Below, one piece after another: positions 8,402-16,932 of a stretch of 64,000 nt of DNA. The stretch's first letter is position 1. The number at the start of each line of letters is the position of its first letter. The notes under the pieces were generated by a model. The model saw nothing but the letters and a program-made list of their open reading frames with translations, ran no database searches and had not been told where the DNA came from. The DNA is taken from positions 116,320 to 180,319 of the forward strand of contig DASCQC010000017.1 in NCBI GenBank assembly GCA_036012865.1. The letters run 5' to 3'. Both the position numbers and the translations under genes were made by a program. The DNA comes from DASCQC01 sp036012865. Lineage in GTDB: Bacteria > Pseudomonadota > Gammaproteobacteria > Comchoanobacterales > Comchoanobacteraceae.

Positions 8402-9859
8402 TCATTTTGACTTTAACAATTCTTTCGCTTCTTGGTGACCGTTTTTAGCTGCTTTTTTTATCCAAAAATATCCCCTTTCTTGATCATTTTGTTCTAAATA
8501 TATCTGACCCAAATAATATTGAGCCTCGCTGTCTCCTCTTTTCGCTGATTTTTTATACCACTTCTCAGCTAATCCATTGTTTTTATCTATACCTTTTCCA
8601 TTTTTGTACATCCAACCTAAACGATTCTGGGCTAGCACCATGGCTTCATTTTCTGCTTGAAAATAAGGTCTATTCTTCAAGTAGGTTAAATGTTTTTTTA
8701 ACTCTAACTGTTGATATATTGCCATAATATTTTTTATTTTTTCTTTATCCTGTGATAAGTATTCCCACGGGACATTGAGCTCAATAGATTCATTCAGAGT
8801 AATCAGTGTACGTGCCATCTCTAATTGTGATGCATGCTGAATAAGCTCATGCGCATAATCTTCCTGAATGAAATCTGTATTTTCTAATAAAACATCCATG
8901 GTTTGATATTTTTCTAACCATTGGACCACCACTTCTTTTTCAATGCCTGGAATACCTGGAATATTATCTGCTTTATCTCCCATTAATGATAAATAATCGA
9001 CCATTTGATCAGGGTAAGCTCCATAGATCGTTTTGACTCGCTTGGCATCTTTTGGACCAAATTTTGGATCGTACATCGTAACTTCATCATTCACCAATTG
9101 AGTAAAGTCTTTATCTATTGAAGCAATAACAACTTTATAGTCATCAGCTACTGCATGATTAGTCAGTGTCGCAATGACATCATCTGCTTCGACTTGAGGC
9201 ACAAATATAATCGGGTAACCATACGCCTGAATAATTTTACTCAATAAATATTGGGAAATCTTAATCTCTTTTGGGGTTGTTACACGATTAGCTTTATATT
9301 CTGGAAATTGTTTATGGCGGGAGGTTTCTCGTTTACTTGTTGCTTGAATATCCTCAATACCTTCTAAGTTTTTTAACGCTTGTTCATAAGCTTTTTTTGA
9401 AGAAGAAGGATAATAATAATCAGTGACCACGATAACCATGGCATTGGGATGATGTAAAACAATATCATTCAAAACATTAAGAAAACTAAAAATCACTCGA
9501 GTAGGAAAACCTTGCTGATTCACAAGAAAAGGTACTTCTGCTCGCTTGAAGGCATAATAATAAAAATTAGCATCGATCAAAACAACGTCTGCTACCTTAT
9601 TATTTTCAGCCAGATTGTACCAATAAGCTGCATTGTTATAATCATGCTGTTTAAAATACAGCCCTGCTACAGCATATTGAGATAGCAGGTTTCCACTGCG
9701 TGCTTGACTTAAAAGATTTTCTAAATGAGTTTCTTCTCTATCAACGTTAGCTTCTAACAAAGCCGTGTGTTTAAATTCCTGCGTCGAGGCATTAACAATC
9801 TCAACAGACGAAAAAATATAAATCAGTAATATTATTATTTTCATGCTATACGATTTCAT
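8402..9859 (-). CDS. Second exported FEN/PIN exonuclease-Sel1 protein (paralogue)
   Basis: This 485-aa protein has the same architecture as the product of 1569-3122: signal peptide (1-24, ending IVNA), an N-terminal Sel1-like repeat, a Pol I-type 5'-3' exonuclease domain, and two C-terminal Sel1-like repeats (about 410-480). Metal ligands are kept: Asp96 in VLIDAN, Glu224/Asp226/Asp227 in VEADDVIATL, Asp249/Asp251 in ASIDKDFTQLV, and Asp295/Asp298 in MGDKADNIPGI. The usual GDKD glycine is replaced by isoleucine. The ATG at 9859 is chosen because an AGGA site lies 6 nt upstream; an upstream ATG at 9889 gives a poorer signal sequence. It has fewer C-terminal repeats than its paralogue. Function in the envelope or outside the cell is inferred. 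Confidence 0.87.
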   Translation of the reverse strand: MKSYSMKIIILLIYIFSSVEIVNASTQEFKHTALLEANVDREETHLENLLSQARSGNLLSQYAVAGLYFKQHDYNNAAYWYNLAENNKVADVVLIDANFYYYAFKRAEVPFLVNQQGFPTRVIFSFLNVLNDIVLHHPNAMVIVVTDYYYPSSSKKAYEQALKNLEGIEDIQATSKRETSRHKQFPEYKANRVTTPKEIKISQYLLSKIIQAYGYPIIFVPQVEADDVIATLTNHAVADDYKVVIASIDKDFTQLVNDEVTMYDPKFGPKDAKRVKTIYGAYPDQMVDYLSLMGDKADNIPGIPGIEKEVVVQWLEKYQTMDVLLENTDFIQEDYAHELIQHASQLEMARTLITLNESIELNVPWEYLSQDKEKIKNIMAIYQQLELKKHLTYLKNRPYFQAENEAMVLAQNRLGWMYKNGKGIDKNNGLAEKWYKKSAKRGDSEAQYYLGQIYLEQNDQERGYFWIKKAAKNGHQEAKELLKSK

Positions 9860-10228
9860 CAAAAATCCTATTTTTATTATTATTTTCAATATATTATAGA
9901 TAGATTATGAACAAATGTCGGAAAAATCTAATTTTTTATCCCCTATCACTATTTAAACGGTATTTTTTTAACTTTTTTATAGAATTATTTATAGAATTTT
10001 AATTATTATCAACCCACAGCCTCATGATTTTATACACATATCACACCCATACAGCCTGAAATACTCCATGGGGTCCATTGACTTCTGCTTGATCTATAGA
10101 GTCCATACAAGGTTTCTATCACGAGAATGCCTCCCCCTAGAATAGAATAAGTCAGCTATCAACTAGACTTCAATCCTTACTGGCATAACGCCATTATATA
10201 TTGCATAATGATTTTTTAGGCCATTCAC
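9860..10228. other. Intergenic region between divergent FEN-Sel1 paralogue and rdgB
   Basis: About 370 bp with strongly AT-rich sequence next to the nuclease gene and more mixed composition towards rdgB. I see no gene, RNA or clear hairpin. Promoters for both flanking genes must lie here, but none is clear enough to call. Confidence 0.5.
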
Positions 10229-10813
10229 ATGAAAATCATTCTCGCCAGTCACAACCCCGGAAAAATTAAAGAATTTAACAATGCATTTAAGAATATTAAT
10301 CTAATTTCAGCCTCCACACTCAACATTGGTGATGTGCCAGAAACAGGCCTTACTTATGTCGAAAATGCAATTATTAAAGCCCGCCACTGTGCCAAGCACT
10401 GTAATCACCCTTGTATAGCAGATGACTCAGGTCTAGAAGTAGATGCCTTAGGACTAGAGCCAGGTGTCTTTTCTGCACGGTATGCCGGTGAAGAAAAAAA
10501 CAATCAAAATAACATCAATAAAATGCTGACACAACTTCAAGGTATTTCTAAAGACCAAAGAACAGCTCGCTTTCGATGCGTTTTAGTATTCATGAGAAAT
10601 GCTCAGGATCCGAGCCCTATCATCACCGAAGGAACCTGGAATGGGTTTATTCTCGAACAACCTTATGGTGAGCATGGTTTTGGTTATGACCCTATCTTCT
10701 GGAGCCCTGAAAACAAGTGTTCAGCTGCCGAAATAACCCCTGAGGAAAAAAGCCGCATAAGTCACAGAGCTCAAGCTATTAGTCTGATGGCTGAGCGCCT
10801 TAACCTGGATTAG
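10229..10813 (+). CDS. rdgB: dITP/XTP pyrophosphatase (non-canonical purine NTPase)
   Basis: The 194-aa cytoplasmic house-cleaning enzyme hydrolyses dITP, ITP and XTP to monophosphates, keeping deaminated purines out of nucleic acids. The start MKIILASHNPGKIKEF is the family signature (SxNxGK). IADDSGLEVDALG with the metal-binding Asp-Asp and PYGEHGFGYDPIF and SHRAQA near the C-terminus are all present. Length is normal for the family. It overlaps the convergent gene ending at 10800 by 14 bp. Confidence 0.95.
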   Translation: MKIILASHNPGKIKEFNNAFKNINLISASTLNIGDVPETGLTYVENAIIKARHCAKHCNHPCIADDSGLEVDALGLEPGVFSARYAGEEKNNQNNINKMLTQLQGISKDQRTARFRCVLVFMRNAQDPSPIITEGTWNGFILEQPYGEHGFGYDPIFWSPENKCSAAEITPEEKSRISHRAQAISLMAERLNLD

Positions 10814-11639
10814 GTGGCGGATTTTGATGCAACTGATGATGGTATAGCTGCTTAGACTGTATCGCATGAGGGAGTGCGTAACAAAATGCTGGGGTTTGAG
10901 GAAGCCCTTGTTTCAAAGCTTGATGAAAAATCTCTTCTGTTGTTGGAATAAATTGAACTGCATACTCTACATCTTCAGGCTCGCATTTTAATTTTGGGTT
11001 CACCAAACATTGAGAAGATTTCTTTAAATAAGCGATTGCCGCAGAAAAATCCCCTGCATTCCAAGCATGATGATTGGCAGAATGAAATAGTTTCCACGCT
11101 TTATCTTTAATAAACAATAAACTTTCCGAAGAAACCTCAGGTTCCCACCCATAGGACATAACAGGCTTACTGGGTTTTCCATAGGTATTAAAAAACAACC
11201 TTGCCGAAAGGATCGTCTCACACATGATAAAGTTCTCAGATGCACTGGGCAACTGTTGCTGCAAATCATTGTAATGATCAATCACAAACCCATTAAATTC
11301 TTCTAAATCAGGCTCCCCATCATAGCCATTGTATTGATGATATGCCCTCCACAAAGGTTTACCTGTAACCATTTTCAAAGAAGGGGTTTTGCGACGTTCT
11401 GCCTTCCAAAAATTTACTTCTGCTGTCATAACAGCGCTCTTTTTAAATACTGTAGAGGTCTTTTGATGTTGAGAAACCATCTCCGGTTTGGAAGAGGGTT
11501 TACCCCAATAAGAACCGGCTTCCCCTATAGGTAACAAACAAAATAAGAAAAAAACATAACCCAGTTTTTTTAAACTTTTACTTCCTTTCAAAGATGAAAA
11601 AGCCAGCGTAAGCTGGCTTATCATAGTACTATAATTCAC
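10800..11639 (-). CDS. Exported protein of unknown function
   Basis: I do not recognise a family. The frame encodes up to 279 aa. A hydrophobic segment following Lys-Lys (YVFFLFCLLPIGEAG) looks like a signal peptide core, with the mature part containing several cysteines (CETI, SQCLV, KCEPE, FCYALP), as expected for an envelope or secreted protein. The start is uncertain: the GTG at 11639 and ATG at 11624 both lie upstream of an intrinsic-terminator-like hairpin (11597-11618), and the best AAAGGAAG ribosome-binding site lies inside the frame with no standard start codon at the right distance. It follows an exported beta-solenoid gene by one base and may belong to the same transcription unit. 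The C-terminus overlaps rdgB by 14 bp. Confidence 0.6.
   Translation of the reverse strand: MNYSTMISQLTLAFSSLKGSKSLKKLGYVFFLFCLLPIGEAGSYWGKPSSKPEMVSQHQKTSTVFKKSAVMTAEVNFWKAERRKTPSLKMVTGKPLWRAYHQYNGYDGEPDLEEFNGFVIDHYNDLQQQLPSASENFIMCETILSARLFFNTYGKPSKPVMSYGWEPEVSSESLLFIKDKAWKLFHSANHHAWNAGDFSAAIAYLKKSSQCLVNPKLKCEPEDVEYAVQFIPTTEEIFHQALKQGLPQTPAFCYALPHAIQSKQLYHHQLHQNPPPNPG
11597..11618 (-). terminator. Intrinsic-terminator-like hairpin after the solenoid gene
   Basis: Read on the minus strand, the perfect 7-bp stem AGCCAGC/GCTGGCT with a 4-nt loop is followed by four T residues. It lies about 20 nt after the stop codon of the gene ending at 11640. It also lies inside the first codons of the longest frame of the next gene, so it either ends the upstream transcript or acts as an attenuator. 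Confidence 0.65.
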
Positions 11640-12398
11640 TTAAACTCTTAACTCACGTTTAAGCTTCCTATTTCTAAGTTGATAGGTTCGAGGTTTGGGG
11701 TTAGGATAAATAACAGAGGAGCGATCATAAGATAAAATAGAACGAAATTCAGGTTTGGTATAAGCTTCAACAGCAGAAACCCCGTGAGAGAAAACAAAAA
11801 AGTTTTTAGAAGGGTTCACCTTTGCAAAACCTTCTTCTTCAGAATAAACCCAGATCCTTTTAGCTGTTAAATGCCTAGCATTGACATCTGCCATCTTATA
11901 AACTTTCAACCTAACAGTATCTACTTTCCCAGCCAAGATTAATTGCCCTGAGTTAACCTCAATACTGACATCTTTTCCTTTTAACCAATGTATTCGTACT
12001 TTTCCTGAGCCTGATTGATTAATAGCTTTAAAATCTAGGTCTCCATTCAAATCTACTGTCCCAGAGGTGCTCGTATTAAGAACAGCTTGTTTCAAGGAGT
12101 AACCTTTTGCCGTTAAACTAGCTTGATCTTTGAGGGTAATTGTCTTGACCCCTGAAAGTTGCTTAGCCGACAAAGTAACATCGTACCACCGATCGGGGTC
12201 TCTGTTGTCCCCTTTGATTGTCAAACGATTACCTTCCTTTTCCATCAAGACAGATGAGGGTATGTTTTTACCGGCTTTTTCATGTCCGATTTTAACCCTA
12301 GCAGTTCCTTCAATCACAAGGTCTGTAGTCGTTGATGCCCAACCTTCTGAAAAAACAGAAGCCAATAATAAACATGATAAAACTCTAATTTTCAACAT
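11640..12398 (-). CDS. Exported GIN-domain-like beta-solenoid protein
   Basis: The 252-aa protein has a signal peptide (MLKIRVLSCLLLASVFSEGWA) and a repetitive beta-strand body resembling DUF2807/head GIN domains: a run of V/I/L-x-V/I/L strands with G and N turns (TKGDNRDP, LNGDLDFKAINQSGSGKVRI, INSGQLILAG type). Such domains are found in putative adhesins and envelope proteins; no enzymatic residues are visible. The basic C-terminal tail is rich in Arg and Lys. The ATG at 12398 is 4 nt after the stop of the upstream lipoprotein gene and follows a GGGGTAAGG site, so the two genes form an operon. The longer frame starting at 12440 would overlap the lipoprotein gene and lacks an N-terminal signal, so I reject it. 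Confidence 0.7.
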   Translation of the reverse strand: MLKIRVLSCLLLASVFSEGWASTTTDLVIEGTARVKIGHEKAGKNIPSSVLMEKEGNRLTIKGDNRDPDRWYDVTLSAKQLSGVKTITLKDQASLTAKGYSLKQAVLNTSTSGTVDLNGDLDFKAINQSGSGKVRIHWLKGKDVSIEVNSGQLILAGKVDTVRLKVYKMADVNARHLTAKRIWVYSEEEGFAKVNPSKNFFVFSHGVSAVEAYTKPEFRSILSYDRSSVIYPNPKPRTYQLRNRKLKRELRV

Positions 12399-12402
12399 AA
12401 CC

Positions 12403-12894
12403 TTACCCCAAGGAAATTTCAATACGCCTATTTTGTGCACTCCCTTCTGGAGTTACATTAGATGATACTGGGTGACTAGCCCCCTGCCCTTGAAAAGACA
12501 AACGAGAAGCCTCAACCCCTTTTGACCACAAGTAAGCTGCAATAGCTTCAGCTTGTGCTTGAGTAGTGTCCTTCGCACTCCCAGGAGATGGAACTGTATC
12601 TGAAAAAGACTTAATTATGATCTTTAAATCTTTTGATTGGTGAGCAACAAATTTTCCTATTTTCTCTAATAATTCACGATGATCATCACGAAATTTAGAG
12701 GTGTTGAGTAAAAATATCTCATCTGACGATAAAATAACCAAGGTCCTTTCCGGCTCATAAATAACTTTAAAATCATTATCTTCATTCAATGCATTGAGTT
12801 GATATTGATCACTGGGCATAACATTACAGCCCGTCAAGAATAAAGAACCTAGCAAGAAAGAAACCGCTCCAATGCGATTAAATGCGTTCACCAT
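12403..12894 (-). CDS. OmpA-C-like (peptidoglycan-associated) lipoprotein
   Basis: The 163-aa protein has a lipoprotein signal with lipobox LTGC (Cys23) and an OmpA-like domain over the second half. Family landmarks are SFSDTVPSPGS (the GHTD-like loop), an AYLWSKGVEASRLSFQGQG segment and the C-terminal EGSAQNRRIEISL. The NRR arginine that contacts diaminopimelate is present, while the first loop is diverged (SFSD instead of GHTD). It probably anchors the outer membrane to peptidoglycan. The gene is first in a two-gene unit with the solenoid protein. Pal, IcmN/DotK and other OmpA-type lipoproteins share this layout; there is nothing here that singles out one of them. Confidence 0.82.
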   Translation of the reverse strand: MVNAFNRIGAVSFLLGSLFLTGCNVMPSDQYQLNALNEDNDFKVIYEPERTLVILSSDEIFLLNTSKFRDDHRELLEKIGKFVAHQSKDLKIIIKSFSDTVPSPGSAKDTTQAQAEAIAAYLWSKGVEASRLSFQGQGASHPVSSNVTPEGSAQNRRIEISLG

Positions 12895-12954
12895 TAACTC
12901 CCTGAAATTAATAACAGTATAACCTTATTCAAAGGTCAAGGTATAGCCCCAACG

Positions 12955-12982
12955 AAAAAAAACACCCTATACTTGTGTTTTT
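12955..12982 (-). terminator. Intrinsic terminator of the hemA-prfA-prmC-lptM operon
   Basis: On the minus strand an AAAAACAC/GTGTTTTT stem with a 9-nt loop runs into a T tract. It lies 10 nt after the lptM stop codon and before the next gene begins at 12894. The stem is AT-rich but the tract is long, and the position fits well. Confidence 0.7.
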
Positions 12983-12991
12983 ATTTATTAA

Positions 12992-13108
12992 TCAACTAGA
13001 TTGACCCGCAATCTTCTGAGAGCCATCCTCCAAGACTAAAGCCCCTCGATACCCACAACCTGTGACCAGCAACAGGGCACTTAACGCCCCAATCAAAACT
13101 TTACTCAT
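12992..13108 (-). CDS. lptM: Small LptM-like lipoprotein (38 aa)
   Basis: A 38-aa lipoprotein precursor: a short hydrophobic signal followed by the lipobox VTGC (Cys18) and then GYRGAL, matching the LptM/YifL pattern of a tiny lipoprotein with CGYKGPL after the lipidated cysteine. LptM assists oxidative maturation of the LPS translocon protein LptD at the outer membrane. The ATG overlaps the prmC stop codon by 4 bp (ATGA), with a GGAG site inside the end of prmC. In other bacteria lptM lies next to lysA or dapF; here it ends the hemA operon. The proline of the family motif is replaced (GALVLE instead of GPLYLP), so the assignment is good but not certain. Confidence 0.72.
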   Translation of the reverse strand: MSKVLIGALSALLLVTGCGYRGALVLEDGSQKIAGQSS

Positions 13109-13911
13109 ACACCCCAACTCCCTTCTGTAACTCTGCTCCAACCCAAATCATCTTGATATTGCTTAATCTGACTAAAACCCAACGTCAGCAATAAATCCCC
13201 CACCTCATGAGCCTGCCTATTACCATGCTCAAAAACAATGCGACCTCCTGGCTTCAATACCGTGGCTGCTTGTTCAGCTATGCGCTGAAAACATTCTAAC
13301 CCAGTGGGCCCCGAAACCAGTGCTTTATGGGGCTCAAACATCAACTTATCTAAGTGAGGATCATCCCCCTTTAAATAAGGCGGATTGGCAACAACTTGAT
13401 CCACACATTCAAACGCCCAAAGCTGATCCCAATCATGACATACCCACTTGACCGACACCCCCCGGGCATTCTCTTTGGCCACTTGTAAAGCCCTCTTTGA
13501 TGCATCCGTAGCTGTAATATCCCAGCGGGGTTTTGCTCTTGCCATCGAAACGGCCAATATGCCACTTCCCGTACCCAATTCAAGCACCGTCGCATCTGAT
13601 GTGCCCAACATTAAAGCAACATCCAGCAACACCTTCGTTTCTGGCCGAGGGATTAAAACATCCTCCGTCAAAAACCACAATTCACCATTCCACTCACCAT
13701 GACCCAACAAATAAGCCAGCGGCACTCCTTTTCCAAGCTGGTCACACCCCTCTTGCAGCCGTTGCAACTGAACCTCAGAAACAACCTCTCTAGGCAACGT
13801 ACAAATATCGGTCAAAGACAAGCCTAAACACCCCTTCACCCAGTTGATAACATCTTGTTCTTGATCTTGCAATCCATAGCTTTGCTTTAACTCTCTAATC
13901 AGGTTCATCAT
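13105..13911 (-). CDS. prmC: Peptide chain release factor N5-glutamine methyltransferase
   Basis: The 268-aa SAM-dependent methyltransferase modifies the glutamine of the GGQ motif in release factors. It has an N-terminal helical domain, the SAM-binding motif VLELGTGSGILAVSMA and the catalytic NPPY tetrapeptide in VVANPPYLKGDD (about residue 175), which is specific for methylation of planar amide nitrogens. It overlaps the end of prfA, its substrate gene, by 17 bp; this hemA-prfA-prmC order is conserved in gammaproteobacteria. The second methionine is an equally possible start. Confidence 0.95.
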   Translation of the reverse strand: MMNLIRELKQSYGLQDQEQDVINWVKGCLGLSLTDICTLPREVVSEVQLQRLQEGCDQLGKGVPLAYLLGHGEWNGELWFLTEDVLIPRPETKVLLDVALMLGTSDATVLELGTGSGILAVSMARAKPRWDITATDASKRALQVAKENARGVSVKWVCHDWDQLWAFECVDQVVANPPYLKGDDPHLDKLMFEPHKALVSGPTGLECFQRIAEQAATVLKPGGRIVFEHGNRQAHEVGDLLLTLGFSQIKQYQDDLGWSRVTEGSWGV

Positions 13912-14995
13912 GATAATGGTCCAAAGATGCTAATTGATCCGCTTGATCTTCTCTTAACAAGGAATCAATCAATTCGGCCAAATTACCTGTCAAAATTTCA
14001 GGTAATTTATGCAGCGTTAAGTGGATACGATGATCTGTGACTCTTCCTTGAGGAAAGTTATAAGTTCTGATACGCTCCGATCGATCACCACTTCCTACTA
14101 ACAACCTTCTGGTTGAAGCCTGCTTCTTTTGTTGATCTTCTCTCTTTTTAGCCAAAATTCTTGACTGTAATAGAGCCATAGCCTTGGCTCTGTTTTTATG
14201 CTGAGATCGCTCATCCTGACATTCTACCACGACTCCCGTTGGTAAATGAGTAATCCTAACCGCTGAGTCAGTGGTATTAACATGCTGCCCCCCTGCTCCA
14301 CTTGAACGGTATGTATCAACCTTCAAGTCAGCAGGGTTAATATCCACTTCTTCAATTTCATCTACCTTGGGCATCACTGCCACCGTACAAGCAGAGGTAT
14401 GAATCCTTCCTTGTGATTCAGTTTGAGGCACCCTTTGAACTCGATGGCCTCCTGATTCAAACTTAAGCTGCCCGTAGACACTGTCCCCTGATAGCTCCAC
14501 AATAATCTCTTTATACCCCCCTTGATCTGCAGGGCTTTGCTGAACCACCTTAACTTGCCACCCCTTATGTTCAGCAAACATTTGGTACATTCGAAATAAA
14601 TCTCCCACAAATAAAGCCGCCTCATCTCCCCCAGTCCCTGCACGAATTTCTAAATAAATATTCTTCTCATCATCCGGATCTTGTGGTAATAAAGCAATTT
14701 GAATCTGGTCAAATAAATCTTTTCGCTTATTCTTAAGTTCTTGAAACTCATCTTGAGCTAACAACTTCATTTCTTCATCACCACTATTCATCATCGATTC
14801 AACTTCTTCTCCTTGATCTGCCACTTCTAAATATTGAGTATATAGTTTCACAATGGGGCTTAACTGCTTATGTTCACGAGTAACTCGTTCAAGCTGCTTA
14901 GTATCCTGATAAATATCAGCACCTGCAAGCATATCATTGAGTGCATGATATTTTTCAAGTAATTGATCTAATTTTTTCTTTAAGGTCTCTTTCAT
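13895..14995 (-). CDS. prfA: Peptide chain release factor 1
   Basis: The 366-aa RF1 recognises UAA and UAG stop codons and triggers peptide release. The GGQ motif is at residues 235-237 in SSGAGGQHVNTTDSAVRI. The stop-codon recognition tripeptide lies in RVQRVPQTESQGRIHTSA (PQT at 190-192, where E. coli has PAT). N-terminal coiled coil and full length match the family. It starts 4 nt after hemA and is followed by prmC, whose product modifies Gln237. Confidence 0.97.
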   Translation of the reverse strand: MKETLKKKLDQLLEKYHALNDMLAGADIYQDTKQLERVTREHKQLSPIVKLYTQYLEVADQGEEVESMMNSGDEEMKLLAQDEFQELKNKRKDLFDQIQIALLPQDPDDEKNIYLEIRAGTGGDEAALFVGDLFRMYQMFAEHKGWQVKVVQQSPADQGGYKEIIVELSGDSVYGQLKFESGGHRVQRVPQTESQGRIHTSACTVAVMPKVDEIEEVDINPADLKVDTYRSSGAGGQHVNTTDSAVRITHLPTGVVVECQDERSQHKNRAKAMALLQSRILAKKREDQQKKQASTRRLLVGSGDRSERIRTYNFPQGRVTDHRIHLTLHKLPEILTGNLAELIDSLLREDQADQLASLDHYHDEPD

Positions 14996-14999
14996 TCGA

Positions 15000-16256
15000 T
15001 TATTCCTCTTCCAAACAATTTTCTTCTATGGTAGCAACTGGCTCCATTCCCTTACATTTCACACCCGTTAACACCACTTCTTTCATTAATACTGTAGCAT
15101 GATGCATAACCTTTCGGTGATAGGCTTCTAAAGATTTCTTGGCCCAAACATTTTCTTCACCTCTTAAATTTTTAATAAGACTTAACTGTTCTTGCTCTCC
15201 CAAGGCGTTCAACTGTGAACGGAATTGACTAATTGAATCTGCCTGCCCCCAAAGATTCATCTGCTTTTGGAATTGAATAATTTCCATTGCAATGAGTTTT
15301 TTCGCTAGATCACGCCCCTGTTTACGTCGAGACTCTCCCTCCTTTGCCAATAGTTTTAAATCATCTAAATGATACAAATAAACCTCTTCAATACTGCTTG
15401 CTTCAGGTTCAATATCTCTGGGCATGGCAAGATCAATCAATAGCATGGGTCGAGATTGGTGCTCTATTGCCTTTTCAATCATCCCTTTACCAATCAAGGG
15501 CAAAGGCGAAGAAGTGGCTGAAATAACACAGTCCACTGATTTTAATAAATCAGGAATGTGTGATAACCCCACTGCCTTGACACCATAACGAGCAGCTATC
15601 TCATTGGCTTTAGCCAACGATCGGTTACAAACCATAATATTAGAATGCTCTGAAGACCATAACCCCAGTGCAGACTCTATCACATCACCACTTCCAATCA
15701 GTAAGATAGACACCTCTTTCCAATCTGTAAATAATCTTTTTGCCAACATCTGGGCCATGGATACAAATGAAGTAGCATGCTGGCCTACACCGCTGCCTAT
15801 ACGAACTTGCTTAGCAATTTTAATCACCCACTGGCTTAATCGAAATAAAACAGAGTTATTACCCACTAAGTCTCGTGACTCTTGGCACGCTTTTTTTACC
15901 TGCCCAAGAATGTCTGGCTCACCCACCATAGCAGAGTCCATGCCGACTGCAACACTAGCCCAGTAACTCAAAGCATCTTGTCCTTGCTTTTGATAACAGC
16001 AGTTCATGATACGAGTCGATTCAACACCCACCAACCTAGACCAACAATCAATAATATCATGATTTTCAAAACCATAAGAAAAAATATCTATACGATTACA
16101 GGTCACTATAACGATAATATCTCTTCCAGAGCATCCTTGTAAACATTGTTCTATTAACCTCATGCGCAACTCCTTATTCAGAAGAAGTTGTTCACGCTGA
16201 TCAATGCTTGTGTTTTGATGACTGCAACCAACCAGGCGCAGCATTTCAATATTCAT
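15000..16256 (-). CDS. hemA: Glutamyl-tRNA reductase
   Basis: The 418-aa enzyme reduces glutamyl-tRNA to glutamate-1-semialdehyde, the first committed step of C5 tetrapyrrole synthesis; HemL, the next enzyme, is encoded at 47525. The catalytic Cys53 lies in VTCNRIDIFS, and the conserved VGEPDILGQVKKA, NADPH-binding ILLIGSGDVIE and DLAMPRDIEPE segments are present. It heads the hemA-prfA-prmC-lptM unit and is divergent from lolB, as in many gammaproteobacteria. A pale Shine-Dalgarno precedes the ATG; a second ATG four codons in is possible. Confidence 0.96.
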   Translation of the reverse strand: MNIEMLRLVGCSHQNTSIDQREQLLLNKELRMRLIEQCLQGCSGRDIIVIVTCNRIDIFSYGFENHDIIDCWSRLVGVESTRIMNCCYQKQGQDALSYWASVAVGMDSAMVGEPDILGQVKKACQESRDLVGNNSVLFRLSQWVIKIAKQVRIGSGVGQHATSFVSMAQMLAKRLFTDWKEVSILLIGSGDVIESALGLWSSEHSNIMVCNRSLAKANEIAARYGVKAVGLSHIPDLLKSVDCVISATSSPLPLIGKGMIEKAIEHQSRPMLLIDLAMPRDIEPEASSIEEVYLYHLDDLKLLAKEGESRRKQGRDLAKKLIAMEIIQFQKQMNLWGQADSISQFRSQLNALGEQEQLSLIKNLRGEENVWAKKSLEAYHRKVMHHATVLMKEVVLTGVKCKGMEPVATIEENCLEEE

Positions 16257-16407
16257 GGCTGGATTTTACTCAATCATTCCAAAATAATCAAATTATAAAG
16301 CTAAAACATCCTGCTAACTTATAGGCTCATCTAGAACCTCAAGCGTTAACTTTCAATCCTCACTTGAATATTTGCCTTCAATGTTTTCTTCACGTACCAT
16401 AAAGCTT

Positions 16408-16932
16408 ATGAACAGAACCCACCCCTTCACAAAGACCTGGCATAAATTTTCTTTCCTAATGATTCAACTTACCCTTGTGTTTAACTTGTATGGTTGCGCA
16501 CCTGGCCTGATTGATATCGATCAACCCTTGCTCTATCGGAAAGGCACCCTTGCCATTTACCACCAACAAGAACTCAAAGGTAAGTTTTTTCTAGAATGGC
16601 AACATAATAATTTTTCAAACCTTCTAACCCTTTATCAAGGTCCTCATCAAAAAGTATTACAAATCCGCATACAAGACCACCAACTTACCTTAGCAACCCT
16701 GAAAGGAACCTACCACGATCATCAAGCAAGAAAAAAGATCAAAGACGCCATAGGGATAGACATTGATTGGCTCCAATGGTTTCAATGGTTTGCTCAACCT
16801 CAGCTATCAAACACAACCTTGTCAGGGTTCAAAATAACAGTTACTCACCCCAACGTTAATCAGCACCATGTAAAATTAAGCCAACCTCCTGTCACTATAA
16901 TCTTAACAACCCCTATTCAAGCCGCCATATAA
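16408..16932 (+). CDS. lolB: Outer-membrane lipoprotein LolB-like
   Basis: The product is a lipoprotein precursor with lipobox LYGC (Cys30 from the ATG at 16408), which would be anchored in the outer membrane and accept lipoproteins from LolA. Evidence for LolB is mainly position, divergent from hemA, plus size (174 aa) and a body with the family feel: KGTLAIYHQQELKGKFFLEW, LTLYQGP, and GIDIDWLQWF. The sequence is divergent and the identification rests partly on synteny. The start is uncertain; an upstream TTG (16372) and ATG (16381) are in frame and none has a good ribosome-binding site. The usual neighbour ispE is missing downstream. Confidence 0.72.
   Translation: MNRTHPFTKTWHKFSFLMIQLTLVFNLYGCAPGLIDIDQPLLYRKGTLAIYHQQELKGKFFLEWQHNNFSNLLTLYQGPHQKVLQIRIQDHQLTLATLKGTYHDHQARKKIKDAIGIDIDWLQWFQWFAQPQLSNTTLSGFKITVTHPNVNQHHVKLSQPPVTIILTTPIQAAI

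Noticed and set aside
12403..12894. Identification of the OmpA-like lipoprotein as IcmN/DotK of a Dot/Icm system
   Set aside because: The layout is similar, but it is common to many OmpA-type lipoproteins and no other Dot/Icm gene lies nearby.
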